Assembly: GCA_023442525.1 (NCBI GenBank)
Contig: JAEZZA010000017.1
Span: 124,001-188,000 of the forward strand
Direction of reading: 5' to 3'
DNA length: 64,000 nucleotides
Origin: Bacteroidota bacterium
GTDB taxonomy: Bacteria; Bacteroidota; Bacteroidia; Bacteroidales; UBA10428
The notes below the pieces were generated by a model that was not told where the DNA came from, did no database searches, and worked only from the letters and a program-made list of their open reading frames with translations. Of the stretch, positions 17,731 to 26,628 are shown piece by piece. Numbering within the stretch: the stretch's first letter is position 1; every line of letters starts with the position of its first letter. Both the position numbers and the translations under genes were made by a program.

Positions 17731-19065
17731 ATGAAATATTTCACTTATATTTTTTTTGTTGCAAACTGCTTTCTGATAAGCACTGATGCATGGTCGCAAA
17801 ATGCTAAGTTATGGACATTGGAGGATTGTATAGCCTATGCACTGGAACAAAATATTTCGGTTAAACGAAATGTGTTCTCCAATCAATCGCTATCCGAAAT
17901 GTACGAGCAGGCGAAAGCTCAGCGCTTGCCCTCTGTGAATGCCTCGGTTAGTCAGAATTTCAACTGGAGCAGGATGACTTCCACATCAGATTTATCTGGT
18001 ACGACAAATTCGGCTTACAGCGTGAACTCGGGTGTAACTGTGTTCAATGGTGCAAGGATAAACAACCAGATCCGTCAGTCAAAACTGGATATAGATGCAG
18101 GAAAATACGACCTTGAAACCACAAAGGAATCGGTTAGTCTGAACATACTAAGCGCTTTTTTACAGGTGTTGTATGCCGAAGAACAGGTAAGAAATTCCGA
18201 GAAGCAAATTGAATCAACCAGTCAACAGGTAAATCTGGCTCTGGAGAGGCTCAACCTTAAGGTAATATCGCAGGCCGATTATGCACAGGTGAAATCGCAG
18301 TTTGCCAGTGAAAAACTCAACCTTGCTAATGCCATTAACCAATTGGCCATTTCACGGGTAAACCTTATGCAGCTTATGGAATTGCCTGTTTCCGATAGTT
18401 TTAAAATAGCCTCTCCGCCTTCGGAAAACCTGATTAATGAGCAACGTAAACCCGATGTGCAGTCGATATTTGAAAAAGCATTATCCATAAAACCGCAAAT
18501 TAAAAGTGCCGAAATCAATAAAGAAATTGCATCTCTTGATGAGAAAATTGCACGAGCCGGTTATATCCCAATCCTTTCCGCAAGTGCCGGTTTAAGCACG
18601 GTAGCCTTATATAATCTCTATTCGAATAATGACGAAAGCTCTCCCTATTTTGATCAGTTGAACGACAGGCTAAATCCTTCGGCAGGACTTTCGTTATCTA
18701 TACCTGTATATCAGCGCAGACAGGCCAAAACAAGCCTGGCGCTTGCCCGCATAAATTATCAGAATGCAGAACTTAATGAAACCGACACCCGTAACCAGTT
18801 ACGAAAGAATATAGAACAGGCTTGTCAGGATGTTATCTCAGCCCAGACCGAATATGAAGCAAGTCTTGAAAATTATAACGCTACACGAGAGTCATCGGCA
18901 CTTTCCAATGAAAAATTCAATCAGGGTCTTATAAATTCTGTGGATTACCTGGTATCGAAAACCACTCTGATATTAGCTGAAAGCAAGCTTTTGCAATCGA
19001 AATACAACCTGATTTTTTCCTATAAAATACTGGACTTCTACACCGAAGTGCCATTAACCTTATAA
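17731..19065 (+). CDS. TolC-family outer-membrane efflux protein
   Basis: A 444-residue channel protein. I start it at the ATG at 17731 because this gives a clean signal peptide (MKYFTYIFFVANCFLISTD, cleavage near AWSQ); a TTG further upstream at 17695 only adds a polar stretch. Two OEP repeats follow, each with long amphipathic helices rich in Gln and Ala (for example SEKQIESTSQQVNLALERL), as in the helical barrel of TolC. The gene begins a run of six same-strand genes encoding a tripartite pump and its two-component regulator; the adaptor starts 21 bases downstream. Confidence 0.9.
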   Translation: MKYFTYIFFVANCFLISTDAWSQNAKLWTLEDCIAYALEQNISVKRNVFSNQSLSEMYEQAKAQRLPSVNASVSQNFNWSRMTSTSDLSGTTNSAYSVNSGVTVFNGARINNQIRQSKLDIDAGKYDLETTKESVSLNILSAFLQVLYAEEQVRNSEKQIESTSQQVNLALERLNLKVISQADYAQVKSQFASEKLNLANAINQLAISRVNLMQLMELPVSDSFKIASPPSENLINEQRKPDVQSIFEKALSIKPQIKSAEINKEIASLDEKIARAGYIPILSASAGLSTVALYNLYSNNDESSPYFDQLNDRLNPSAGLSLSIPVYQRRQAKTSLALARINYQNAELNETDTRNQLRKNIEQACQDVISAQTEYEASLENYNATRESSALSNEKFNQGLINSVDYLVSKTTLILAESKLLQSKYNLIFSYKILDFYTEVPLTL

Positions 19066-19086
19066 TATTTTAACAATAAGCATATT

Positions 19087-20394
19087 ATGAAAAAGAGAAT
19101 TTATTTAATAGCAGTAGTAATAATAGCTGCAGTTATCCTGCTACTGATCATCAAACCGTTTGGTGGTAAAAAGGCTGTCTATACATTTGAAACGGTAAAG
19201 GTAGAAAAGGGTAAGATCTCCAATGTGGTTACGGCAACGGGAACAATTGAAGCTGTTACTTCGGTAGATGTCGGCACACAGGTATCGGGTATAATTGATA
19301 AGGTATATGTCGATTTCAACGATAATGTAAAGCAGGGTCAGTTGCTGGCGGTGATCGATAAAAAACAATTACAGGCCCAACTCGATCAGAGTGTCGCCAC
19401 CCTCGACCAGGCCAATGCTCAACTCACGTATCAGGAAGCCACTTTCAACAGGCTGAAAGCATTGTATGATAAAGGTCTGATAGCTCAGGCCGATTATGAT
19501 CAGGCATTATATAATTACCAGAATGCTAAGGCAACGGTTAAAAATGCCACTTCGGCATATGAGCGCAACCGTGTGAATCTGAACTATGCCGAAATATATT
19601 CACCGATTTCAGGTGTTGTCCTTAACCGCGCTATCGAAGAAGGGCAGACCGTGGCTGCCAGTTTTAATACACCTACACTATTTACCATTGTAAACGACCT
19701 TACACAAATGGAAGTCGAAACAAGCGTTGACGAAGCTGATATCGGAAAAGTAATGCAGGGTCAGCGAGTGGAATTCACTGTTGACGCATATCCCGAAACA
19801 AAATTCGAAGGGTCGGTTTCTCAGGTGAGGCTGCAGCCAACAACCACAAACAATGTAGTTACTTACGCGGTAATACTCAGCGCCCCGAATCCCGATAAGA
19901 AACTTATGCCGGGAATGACAGCGAGTGCCACCATTTTTGTAGAGGAAAAAGACAGTACTCTGGTACTCACAGGTAAGGCCATGCGCTTCATGCCAGACAT
20001 GCCATACATGCAAGAACAATTCAAAAAAATGAGTGGTAATATGCCGGGACCATCCCGCGGACAATCGGCCGGCGGTACTCAGGGTGCACCCACTCAGATC
20101 CCGCTTGGTGCAGCAGGTGGTACAGGTATGGTCTCCGGTACGCGTGGTGCATTTCCTGCACCTCCGGGCGGATTTTCGGGTACACTTCCAGATGGTTCGA
20201 AAATGGTTTGGGTAAAGGATGAAAACGGAGGAATAAAGCCGAATCCTGTTAAAACCGGAATTGACAATGGTTCTTATGTTGAAATAATATCAGGACTAAA
20301 AGAAGGAGACGAAGTTGTCTTTTCTATGAGCAGTGATTCTAAAGAAACGCCAACTACTGAAAATCTCAGGCCAAGAGGTCCTTTCCCATTCTAA
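19087..20394 (+). CDS. MacA/HlyD-type periplasmic adaptor with Met-rich segment
   Basis: A 435-residue membrane-fusion protein that links the inner-membrane ABC pump to the TolC channel. N-terminal membrane anchor at about 4-22, then the lipoyl-like half (VTATGTIEAVTSVDVGTQVSG), a helical hairpin (about 95-160), the second lipoyl half and a beta-barrel domain. Between about residues 298 and 375 lies an insertion that begins with six methionines in 21 residues, four of them every third residue (M299, M302, M305, M308, then M315 and M319), and goes on as a Gly/Pro/Ala-rich linker. The C-terminal membrane-proximal domain follows. Met clusters of this kind bind Cu(I) or Ag(I) in other proteins, so metal export is conceivable, though not shown. 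Confidence 0.9.
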   Translation: MKKRIYLIAVVIIAAVILLLIIKPFGGKKAVYTFETVKVEKGKISNVVTATGTIEAVTSVDVGTQVSGIIDKVYVDFNDNVKQGQLLAVIDKKQLQAQLDQSVATLDQANAQLTYQEATFNRLKALYDKGLIAQADYDQALYNYQNAKATVKNATSAYERNRVNLNYAEIYSPISGVVLNRAIEEGQTVAASFNTPTLFTIVNDLTQMEVETSVDEADIGKVMQGQRVEFTVDAYPETKFEGSVSQVRLQPTTTNNVVTYAVILSAPNPDKKLMPGMTASATIFVEEKDSTLVLTGKAMRFMPDMPYMQEQFKKMSGNMPGPSRGQSAGGTQGAPTQIPLGAAGGTGMVSGTRGAFPAPPGGFSGTLPDGSKMVWVKDENGGIKPNPVKTGIDNGSYVEIISGLKEGDEVVFSMSSDSKETPTTENLRPRGPFPF

Positions 20395-20423
20395 GCCTAA
20401 TGCTGTATTAAAAGAAACTAAAA

Positions 20424-21182
20424 ATGAGCAAAACTATTATTCAGATAAAAGGTCTGCGAAAGGACTATAAGATTGGTGAAGTCACTGTACACGCACTTCG
20501 TGGTGTAGATTTGGAGATAAGTGAAGGCGAATTCGTGGCTGTGATGGGAGTGAGCGGTTCAGGTAAATCCACCATGCTTAACATTCTGGGTTGTCTTGAT
20601 ATTCCTACAAAAGGTGAGTACTTTCTGGATGGTGTAAATATCAAAGACCTTTCAAAAGATGAATTGGCACGATTGAGAAATCAAAAGCTTGGTTTCGTAT
20701 TTCAGGCCTACAATTTATTACCACGGACCACAGCTTTGGAAAATGTAGAATTGCCTTTATTTTATAACCCAAAGGTTAAAGCAAAGGAGAGAAGGGAAAG
20801 AGCCATAGCTGCCCTCGAATCGGTGGGTCTGGCCCAACGAATGCATCATATGCCCAACCAATTGTCGGGCGGACAACAGCAAAGAGTTGCCATTGCTCGA
20901 TCGTTGGTTAATGATCCGGTGATGATACTGGCCGATGAACCCACAGGAAATCTGGATACAAGAACATCGTTTGAGATCATGGAGTTGTTCCAGGATTTGA
21001 ATGAACGGGGCAGAACTATAGTTTATGTAACTCATGAGCCTGATATTGCCAGATTCGCTACCCGTAATGTCGTATTCCGTGACGGGCATATAGTAAAGGA
21101 ACAGATGGTAACAGACAGGGCATTTGCCAGTGAAGTACTTAAAACACTGCCTGTTGAAAATATTGAAGAGTTTGAAAATTAA
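20424..21182 (+). CDS. ABC transporter ATP-binding protein (MacB/LolD type)
   Basis: A 252-residue ATPase with Walker A GVSGSGKST at about residues 41-49, the Q loop FVFQAYNLLP, the signature LSGGQQQRVAIARSL, Walker B MILADEPTGNLD and the switch His in VYVTHEP. In E. coli MacB the ATPase and permease are one chain; here they are separate genes 12 bases apart, as is usual in Bacteroidota. It powers the pump formed with the adjoining permease, adaptor and outer-membrane channel. Confidence 0.95.
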   Translation: MSKTIIQIKGLRKDYKIGEVTVHALRGVDLEISEGEFVAVMGVSGSGKSTMLNILGCLDIPTKGEYFLDGVNIKDLSKDELARLRNQKLGFVFQAYNLLPRTTALENVELPLFYNPKVKAKERRERAIAALESVGLAQRMHHMPNQLSGGQQQRVAIARSLVNDPVMILADEPTGNLDTRTSFEIMELFQDLNERGRTIVYVTHEPDIARFATRNVVFRDGHIVKEQMVTDRAFASEVLKTLPVENIEEFEN

Positions 21183-21194
21183 AAGAATTCGGGA

Positions 21195-22415
21195 ATGCAC
21201 TATTCAAATTTATTTACTGTAGCACTAAGAGCCCTTGTACGTAACAAGCTCAGGGCCATATTAACCATGCTCGGGATAATCATAGGAATTGCATCAGTAA
21301 TTGCCATGTTAGCCATTGGCGAAGGATCGAAGCGTAATATGCGCGAGGAAATGTCGCAGATGGGTACAAATATGGTAATGGTTATGCCTAATTTTCAGCG
21401 AAGGGGAGGAGTAAACCTTGGTACCTCGAACTCCAATGCTCTGAGAATGTCGGATGTGATTGCTCTGAGAAACGAAGCCTCTCATCTGGCCGCAGTATCA
21501 CCTGAGGTCAGGGCAAACGGACAGGTGATCTTTGGTAATCAAAATACACAAACCACCATTTATGGTGTGAGTGAGGAATACCTGGGAATACGTAAACTTA
21601 AACTCGAATCGGGAAGGATTTTTAGCGACCAGGAAGTAAAGGGGATGGCGAAAGTATGTATTATCGGGCAAACCGTAAAGGAAAACCTGTTTGGTGCAGG
21701 AGCCGATCCTGTTGGATTAACCATAAGGATAAAAAATCTGCCCTTCCTGGTCATCGGACTATTGGAAGACAAGGGGGAAAGCGGAATGGGACAGGATCAG
21801 GACGACCTGATTGTTGCACCGTACACCACTGTACAGCGCCGACTGGCCGCCATCGATTACATAAATGGTATCACTGCATCGGCTGTAAGTGAGGAAAGAT
21901 CGTTAAAAGCCATGACTGAAGTTGAGGAAATCCTGAGAATAACACATAAACTAAAGGAATCGGACGAGAACGATTTCAGGGTAATGTCGCAGTCCGAATT
22001 AATGGCTACCTTTTCGTCAATTATGGACAATATGACTTACCTTTTGGGTGCAATTGCATGTATTTCACTTCTTGTTGGCGGGATAGGTATAATGAATATC
22101 ATGTTCGTTTCGGTTACTGAACGCACACGTGAAATCGGACTTCGTATGTCGATTGGTGGGCGGGGTAGGGATATCCTGATGCAGTTTCTGGTGGAATCGA
22201 TTATTCTTAGTATTGTTGGTGGTATTCTGGGAATTCTCCTCGGCTTTCTCCTTGCCAAGGGAGCCGGAACTTTGATGGATACCAAAGCTTATGTTGAAAC
22301 GCAATCAGTATTTTTAGCGTTTATAGTATGTTTTGCAATTGGTGTATTTTTTGGCTGGTATCCGGCCCGGAAAGCCTCAAACCTGAATCCGATCGATGCA
22401 CTGCGGTACGAATAA
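21195..22415 (+). CDS. ABC transporter permease, MacB/FtsX type
   Basis: A 406-residue permease with one membrane helix near the start (about 22-43), a MacB-like periplasmic domain of about 220 residues, and three helices at the end (about 275-300, 330-355, 370-392). The loop VSVTERTREIGLRMSIGGRGRDIL between helices 2 and 3 is the coupling helix typical of FtsX/MacB permeases, and the end NPIDALRYE is the family's usual C-terminus. MacB-type pumps drive substrate from the periplasm through TolC rather than across the inner membrane; the substrate (macrolide, peptide, haem precursor, metal) is unknown. Confidence 0.94.
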   Translation: MHYSNLFTVALRALVRNKLRAILTMLGIIIGIASVIAMLAIGEGSKRNMREEMSQMGTNMVMVMPNFQRRGGVNLGTSNSNALRMSDVIALRNEASHLAAVSPEVRANGQVIFGNQNTQTTIYGVSEEYLGIRKLKLESGRIFSDQEVKGMAKVCIIGQTVKENLFGAGADPVGLTIRIKNLPFLVIGLLEDKGESGMGQDQDDLIVAPYTTVQRRLAAIDYINGITASAVSEERSLKAMTEVEEILRITHKLKESDENDFRVMSQSELMATFSSIMDNMTYLLGAIACISLLVGGIGIMNIMFVSVTERTREIGLRMSIGGRGRDILMQFLVESIILSIVGGILGILLGFLLAKGAGTLMDTKAYVETQSVFLAFIVCFAIGVFFGWYPARKASNLNPIDALRYE

Positions 22416-22426
22416 AAAAGAAAACC

Positions 22427-23521
22427 ATGGTATTTAAAGCACAAGGTAAGATGAGGTTCCTTCTGCATTTTGCAGCCTGGATCATAATTATCGGACTTCC
22501 CTTATATAATTTTTACAGATGGGATATCCCCAGGGAATTTATATGGACCTACTACCTGCTGGTTGTTATCAATGGTATCATATTTTATTGTAATTATTTT
22601 CTGCTGATACCCAGGTTCTTTTTCAGAAATAGGCGGATCAGGTATTATCTCTCGGCATTAATACTCATTGCGGCTCTGTTTTGTGTATCACATGTAGCCG
22701 GATTTCTCATTTTTCAGAAAGCTGCGCATAGTTTTCCCCGTGAATCAGCCGACCGGATTGAACGCATGGACGATCGTCCACCACGCGGACCACGAAAAAT
22801 ATTCAGGCTACCGTTTGGTCCTATGAGTGTTTACAATTTTGCCTTTAATGCGATTGTATTTTCTGTTTTTGCTTTTGGAATCAAAGTACTTGAACGGCAC
22901 GCTGAAATAGAAAAGAAACAAAAAGAACTCGAAAAGGAAAAGCTGAATTCCGAACTTGCTTTTTTAAAAAGCCAAATCAGCCCGCATTTCTTTTTTAATA
23001 CTCTTAATAACATCTATTCCTTAATTGATATTAATAAAGAGGATTCGCAAAAAGCAGTGCTCAAGCTGTCGAAAATGATGCGTTATCTGCTTTATGAATC
23101 CGAACAGGGTGAAACCAGACTCGGTAGCGAAATCGAATTTATGAATAACTATATCGATCTGATGCGACTCAGGGTGTCTGATAAAATTAAACTCGATATC
23201 TCTTTTCCAGCAGAGCATGACGACCGTACCATCCCTCCGTTGTTGTTTATTTCGATAATTGAAAATGCTTTTAAACACGGCATCAGCTACCGCGAAAAAT
23301 CGTTTATCAGTATTAATATGAATGTATCGGGAAATATTCTTATTTTTAATTGTGAGAATAGTCTGGTTAGAAATCCGGTAAGTGAATCATCCGGGAGTTT
23401 GGGCATAGGTCTTGAAAATCTGAAAAAGCGTCTCTCATTGTTGTTCCCGTCCAAATATGAACTGAATATTGAAAGAACGGTCGAAACATTTTGTGTATCC
23501 ATTAAAATCAATTTAACCTGA
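22427..23521 (+). CDS. LytS-like sensor histidine kinase
   Basis: A 364-residue membrane kinase. I start it at the ATG at 22427, 11 bases after the permease stop, rather than at 22328 inside that gene; an ATG at 22451 is also possible. Four membrane helices lie at about 12-30, 40-62, 78-103 and 128-150, with a basic/Pro-rich loop between the last two, then a coiled coil (EKKQKELEKEKLNSELAFL). The His_kinase domain PF06580 follows, with the phospho-accepting His in SQISPHFFFNTLN, and an ATPase domain with IIENAFKHG and GIGLENLKKRL. Such kinases pair with LytTR regulators, which is the next gene, 10 bases on. It probably controls the pump genes before it. Confidence 0.92.
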   Translation: MVFKAQGKMRFLLHFAAWIIIIGLPLYNFYRWDIPREFIWTYYLLVVINGIIFYCNYFLLIPRFFFRNRRIRYYLSALILIAALFCVSHVAGFLIFQKAAHSFPRESADRIERMDDRPPRGPRKIFRLPFGPMSVYNFAFNAIVFSVFAFGIKVLERHAEIEKKQKELEKEKLNSELAFLKSQISPHFFFNTLNNIYSLIDINKEDSQKAVLKLSKMMRYLLYESEQGETRLGSEIEFMNNYIDLMRLRVSDKIKLDISFPAEHDDRTIPPLLFISIIENAFKHGISYREKSFISINMNVSGNILIFNCENSLVRNPVSESSGSLGIGLENLKKRLSLLFPSKYELNIERTVETFCVSIKINLT

Positions 23522-23531
23522 TCGGGATGCC

Positions 23532-24251
23532 ATGTTACCTACTATCGCTATTGACGATGAGCCGCTTGCACTTCAACTGGTTGCGGGATATATTGAAAAG
23601 ACGCCCGGTTTGGATCTTGTCGGTAAGTTTGACAATCCGTTGGATGCATTCGAATTTATGGCTTCATCACCTGTCGATCTTATTTTTCTGGATATTCAGA
23701 TGCCCGATCTCACAGGCATCGAATTTGCCAGGGCGATGACAAACGGGCCCAAAGTGATCTTTACAACGGCATTTGAAAAATATGCCCTTGAAGGTTTCAA
23801 ACTCGACGTGGTAGATTACCTTTTGAAGCCCTTCGGATATGAAGATTTTTTCAAATCGGCTCAGAAAGCACTGCGGTTAATTAAGCTTGAAAGAGGATCC
23901 GAACATCAGGTTCTGGTAGATACTAATGCCGATTTTCTTTTCCTTAAATCGGAATACAAGATTCGAAGGATCAATTTCAATAATATCCTATATATAGAAG
24001 GTCTGAAAGACTATGTTAAGGTCTTTACAACTTCGGATCCAAAGCCCATATTATCTTTGATTTCGATGAAACACCTTGAGGAAAAATTGCCTTCGTCACG
24101 CTTCATGCGTGTTCACAGGTCGTTTATCGTTAACCTCGACAAGATAAATACTATCGAACGAAGCCGGATAATTTTCGGTAAAGTCTATATCCCGGTCAGT
24201 GATCAGTACAAGGATAAATTCCAGGAATTTCTGGATAAGAATTTCCTTTAA
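23532..24251 (+). CDS. LytTR-family response regulator
   Basis: A 239-residue regulator: receiver domain at 1-120 with D8-D9-E10 and phosphoacceptor D54 in IFLDIQMP, followed by a LytTR DNA-binding domain at about 135-235 (INFNNILYIEGLKDYVKVFT, and RFMRVHRSFIVNLDKI). It closes the six-gene unit begun by the TolC gene, 10 bases after its kinase. The likely role is regulation of the efflux operon; direct repeats for LytTR binding were not found near 17570-17730 by eye. Confidence 0.94.
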   Translation: MLPTIAIDDEPLALQLVAGYIEKTPGLDLVGKFDNPLDAFEFMASSPVDLIFLDIQMPDLTGIEFARAMTNGPKVIFTTAFEKYALEGFKLDVVDYLLKPFGYEDFFKSAQKALRLIKLERGSEHQVLVDTNADFLFLKSEYKIRRINFNNILYIEGLKDYVKVFTTSDPKPILSLISMKHLEEKLPSSRFMRVHRSFIVNLDKINTIERSRIIFGKVYIPVSDQYKDKFQEFLDKNFL

Positions 24252-24283
24252 ATAGAAATCTTGAGTACCAATGACAGAGTAGC

Positions 24284-25309
24284 TTAAAAGTCTTTTTTTG
24301 ATGAGAGCTCCCTCAATATTCCTGCACTGGTTTCGGCGGTAATATCGCGCTGAGGATTTCCCAGCATTTCATAACCCACCATAAACTTCTTAATGGTAGC
24401 CGACCTCAACAGAGGGGGATAGAAATGCATGTGAAATATCCATTCGGGATGATCCTTCCCATCGGTAGGCGCCTGATGGATCCCTGCAGAATAGGGGAAT
24501 GATATCCTGAATAGATTGTCATACCTGTTTGTGATATTACTTATGGCATCAGCGAATTGTGTCACCTCGGCGGGAGTGAATTGCATCAGGCTCTGTAGCT
24601 TCCGTTTCGGCAGTATCATCGTTTCATAAGGCCAGATGGCCCAGAAGGGGACCAGAACTACAAAACCGGCATTTTCGTGAATGATCCGGTCCTTTTTTTC
24701 AATTTCGGTTTTCAGATAATTCGTAAGCAATGGTTCAAGGTTTTGGGAATAGTATTTTCCCTGCTGTTCCTGTTCTTTTGCCACTTCCACCGGCAGGGTT
24801 TCCTGTGCCCAGATCTGTCCGTGAGGGTGGGGGTTACTGGCACCCATTATTTCGCCACGATTCTCAAAGATCTGTACATGGTTGATAAATGAAAGAGCGC
24901 CCAGGTTTTTATATTCCTCACGCCACATTCTGATAACCCTTTCGATAGATGGAACGTCCATATCGGCCAGGGTCAGATCGTGCCGGGGTGAAAAGCAAAC
25001 CACTTTACATATACCTCTTTCCGATTTGGCCTGCAACAATCCGGATTCCACTTCAAATTCGGGAATATCCTCTATCAGAGAACTGAAGTCGTTTATAAAG
25101 GTATAGGTCGACTCATACGCGGGATTCTTCTCTCCGTTGGCCCGTGTATTACCCGGACACAAATAGCACGAGGGATCGTATGACACAGGTTTGTTTCCGC
25201 TTGTTTCTTCCTGTTTTCCCTGCCAGGGACGTTTAGTCCTGTGCGGCGCAACCAGTACCCAATCGCCTGTGAGCGCGTTGAATCTTCTGTGAGTATATTG
25301 ATGAAGCAT
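24284..25309 (-). CDS. galT: Galactose-1-phosphate uridylyltransferase
   Basis: Swaps UMP between UDP-glucose and galactose 1-phosphate in the Leloir pathway. The 341 residues match the family. Zinc ligands CYLCPGN near residue 47, the active-site ASNPHPHGQIW near 160-170 with the HPH nucleophile motif, and the C-terminal HMHFYPPLLRS are all present. It follows the secreted hydrolase gene with a 9-base gap on the same strand. galK and galE are not in the window. Confidence 0.96.
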   Translation of the reverse strand: MLHQYTHRRFNALTGDWVLVAPHRTKRPWQGKQEETSGNKPVSYDPSCYLCPGNTRANGEKNPAYESTYTFINDFSSLIEDIPEFEVESGLLQAKSERGICKVVCFSPRHDLTLADMDVPSIERVIRMWREEYKNLGALSFINHVQIFENRGEIMGASNPHPHGQIWAQETLPVEVAKEQEQQGKYYSQNLEPLLTNYLKTEIEKKDRIIHENAGFVVLVPFWAIWPYETMILPKRKLQSLMQFTPAEVTQFADAISNITNRYDNLFRISFPYSAGIHQAPTDGKDHPEWIFHMHFYPPLLRSATIKKFMVGYEMLGNPQRDITAETSAGILRELSSKKDF

Positions 25310-25318
25310 TTGAATGAC

Positions 25319-26566
25319 TTAGTTTCTTAATGAATTAAACCAGACGATTGAACTGATGCCCCACGGGAAAAGACCTGTTCCATGGTCCAGTCCTTCCATC
25401 GGTAATAATTGAACGTTCGCAGGATTGCTTCCGGCGGATATGAATTCATCATACAGATTAAGCGACTGCGAGGGCGGAACATTATCATCAACGGTACCAT
25501 GATAAAGACGGATTTTCAGCGAAGTATTCCATCCTTCGATACTATTTGATAACAGAGATTCACGTATGTCGCTGAATTCAGCTCCGGTGGCGAAATTCTG
25601 AATCAGATTTGCAGTAAGCAGATCAGAAATCTGGTTGGTAAGAGCGTTGTTAATATCGTTATTCGACTTTGTACCATCAAATAATTCCGGGATATTCGAG
25701 GCATAGGGCTCTTTGAAGAATCTGCCGAGAGGACTGTTTATTTCACCGTATTTTATCTGTGAGTAAATATAATATGGGAAATACATCGGTGAAGGAAATG
25801 TCTCAATCCCGATTACATAGTTGGTGAAGTCAGTGAGATTATATACCCCAGCGCCTGCAGAAACTGCCACCAGATCGTAGTCGATACGGTCATTAAAATC
25901 TAATTCTTCAGTCACACTTATCGTAGCTTCTCCGCCCTGAGAGTAACCCAGCAGGAACAGGCTGTCGTTTGAAACAGCCGTAATACCTGGTAAATTATCC
26001 ATTTCGCGCAGGGTACGTATGAGGTCAATGACCGCATTATTAGTCGCCTCTTTCTGATAATAGGGATGCAAAATTTCAGATGATGTTCCGAAGCCAATGT
26101 AATCAGGAATAAGCACAATATAGCCGTTGCTTGCCATCACTTCCATTACTGAATATCCGGTGCTCGAAGGGTTCACAGATGGTGCATTATTATGAGCTGT
26201 ATTGGTCCCGTTCTGAAAACTCATTACTGGGAAAGTTCCTTCCGATTCCGGCATACAAACCAGTCCTGAAGCAACAATAACAGAATCTTTGTAGCGTGTA
26301 TGGTAACTAACCCGGTAAATCTTCACCCCATATTTCACACGGTCCGCAATAGATTGTGCCTCCGGGTTAATGCTGGCCTGATTTGATAAAACAGCCTTAA
26401 TGGTTAACATCGGATAGGTTGCAATAAGAGAATGACTTACAAGCAACTCACTTTGCGGGACGGGATCATTATTGTCCTTATTACAAGAGACTATAAACAG
26501 AATGACGGCAAACAGGTAAACCGGAAATTTTAGTATATCGAAAACGGGTTTAAAGTAAGTGCTCAT
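25319..26566 (-). CDS. Secreted alpha/beta hydrolase, probable lipoprotein
   Basis: A 415-residue protein with an N-terminal hydrophobic segment at about 11-26 and a lipobox ending in FIVSC, then Asn/Asp-rich linker, so it is likely anchored in the envelope. The hydrolase fold shows the nucleophile elbow LLGYSQGG, an Asp in VDDNVPPSQS and a His in GLDHGTG, giving a complete Ser-Asp-His triad. The overall shape, with a lid-like insertion of about 120 residues after the elbow, resembles secretory lipases and prolyl-type esterases. Substrate unknown. It lies 62 bases behind sucB on the same strand. Confidence 0.8.
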   Translation of the reverse strand: MSTYFKPVFDILKFPVYLFAVILFIVSCNKDNNDPVPQSELLVSHSLIATYPMLTIKAVLSNQASINPEAQSIADRVKYGVKIYRVSYHTRYKDSVIVASGLVCMPESEGTFPVMSFQNGTNTAHNNAPSVNPSSTGYSVMEVMASNGYIVLIPDYIGFGTSSEILHPYYQKEATNNAVIDLIRTLREMDNLPGITAVSNDSLFLLGYSQGGEATISVTEELDFNDRIDYDLVAVSAGAGVYNLTDFTNYVIGIETFPSPMYFPYYIYSQIKYGEINSPLGRFFKEPYASNIPELFDGTKSNNDINNALTNQISDLLTANLIQNFATGAEFSDIRESLLSNSIEGWNTSLKIRLYHGTVDDNVPPSQSLNLYDEFISAGSNPANVQLLPMEGLDHGTGLFPWGISSIVWFNSLRN

Positions 26567-26628
26567 AATTTAAAATCGTAAAATTAAAAAAACCTGTTTA
26601 AGCTTCAAGCGAAATCTCTGAACATGAT

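Noticed and set aside
22328..22426. Longer N-terminus of the LytS-like kinase
   Set aside because: It overlaps the permease gene by 88 bases and reads as non-family sequence; the ATG at 22427 fits better.
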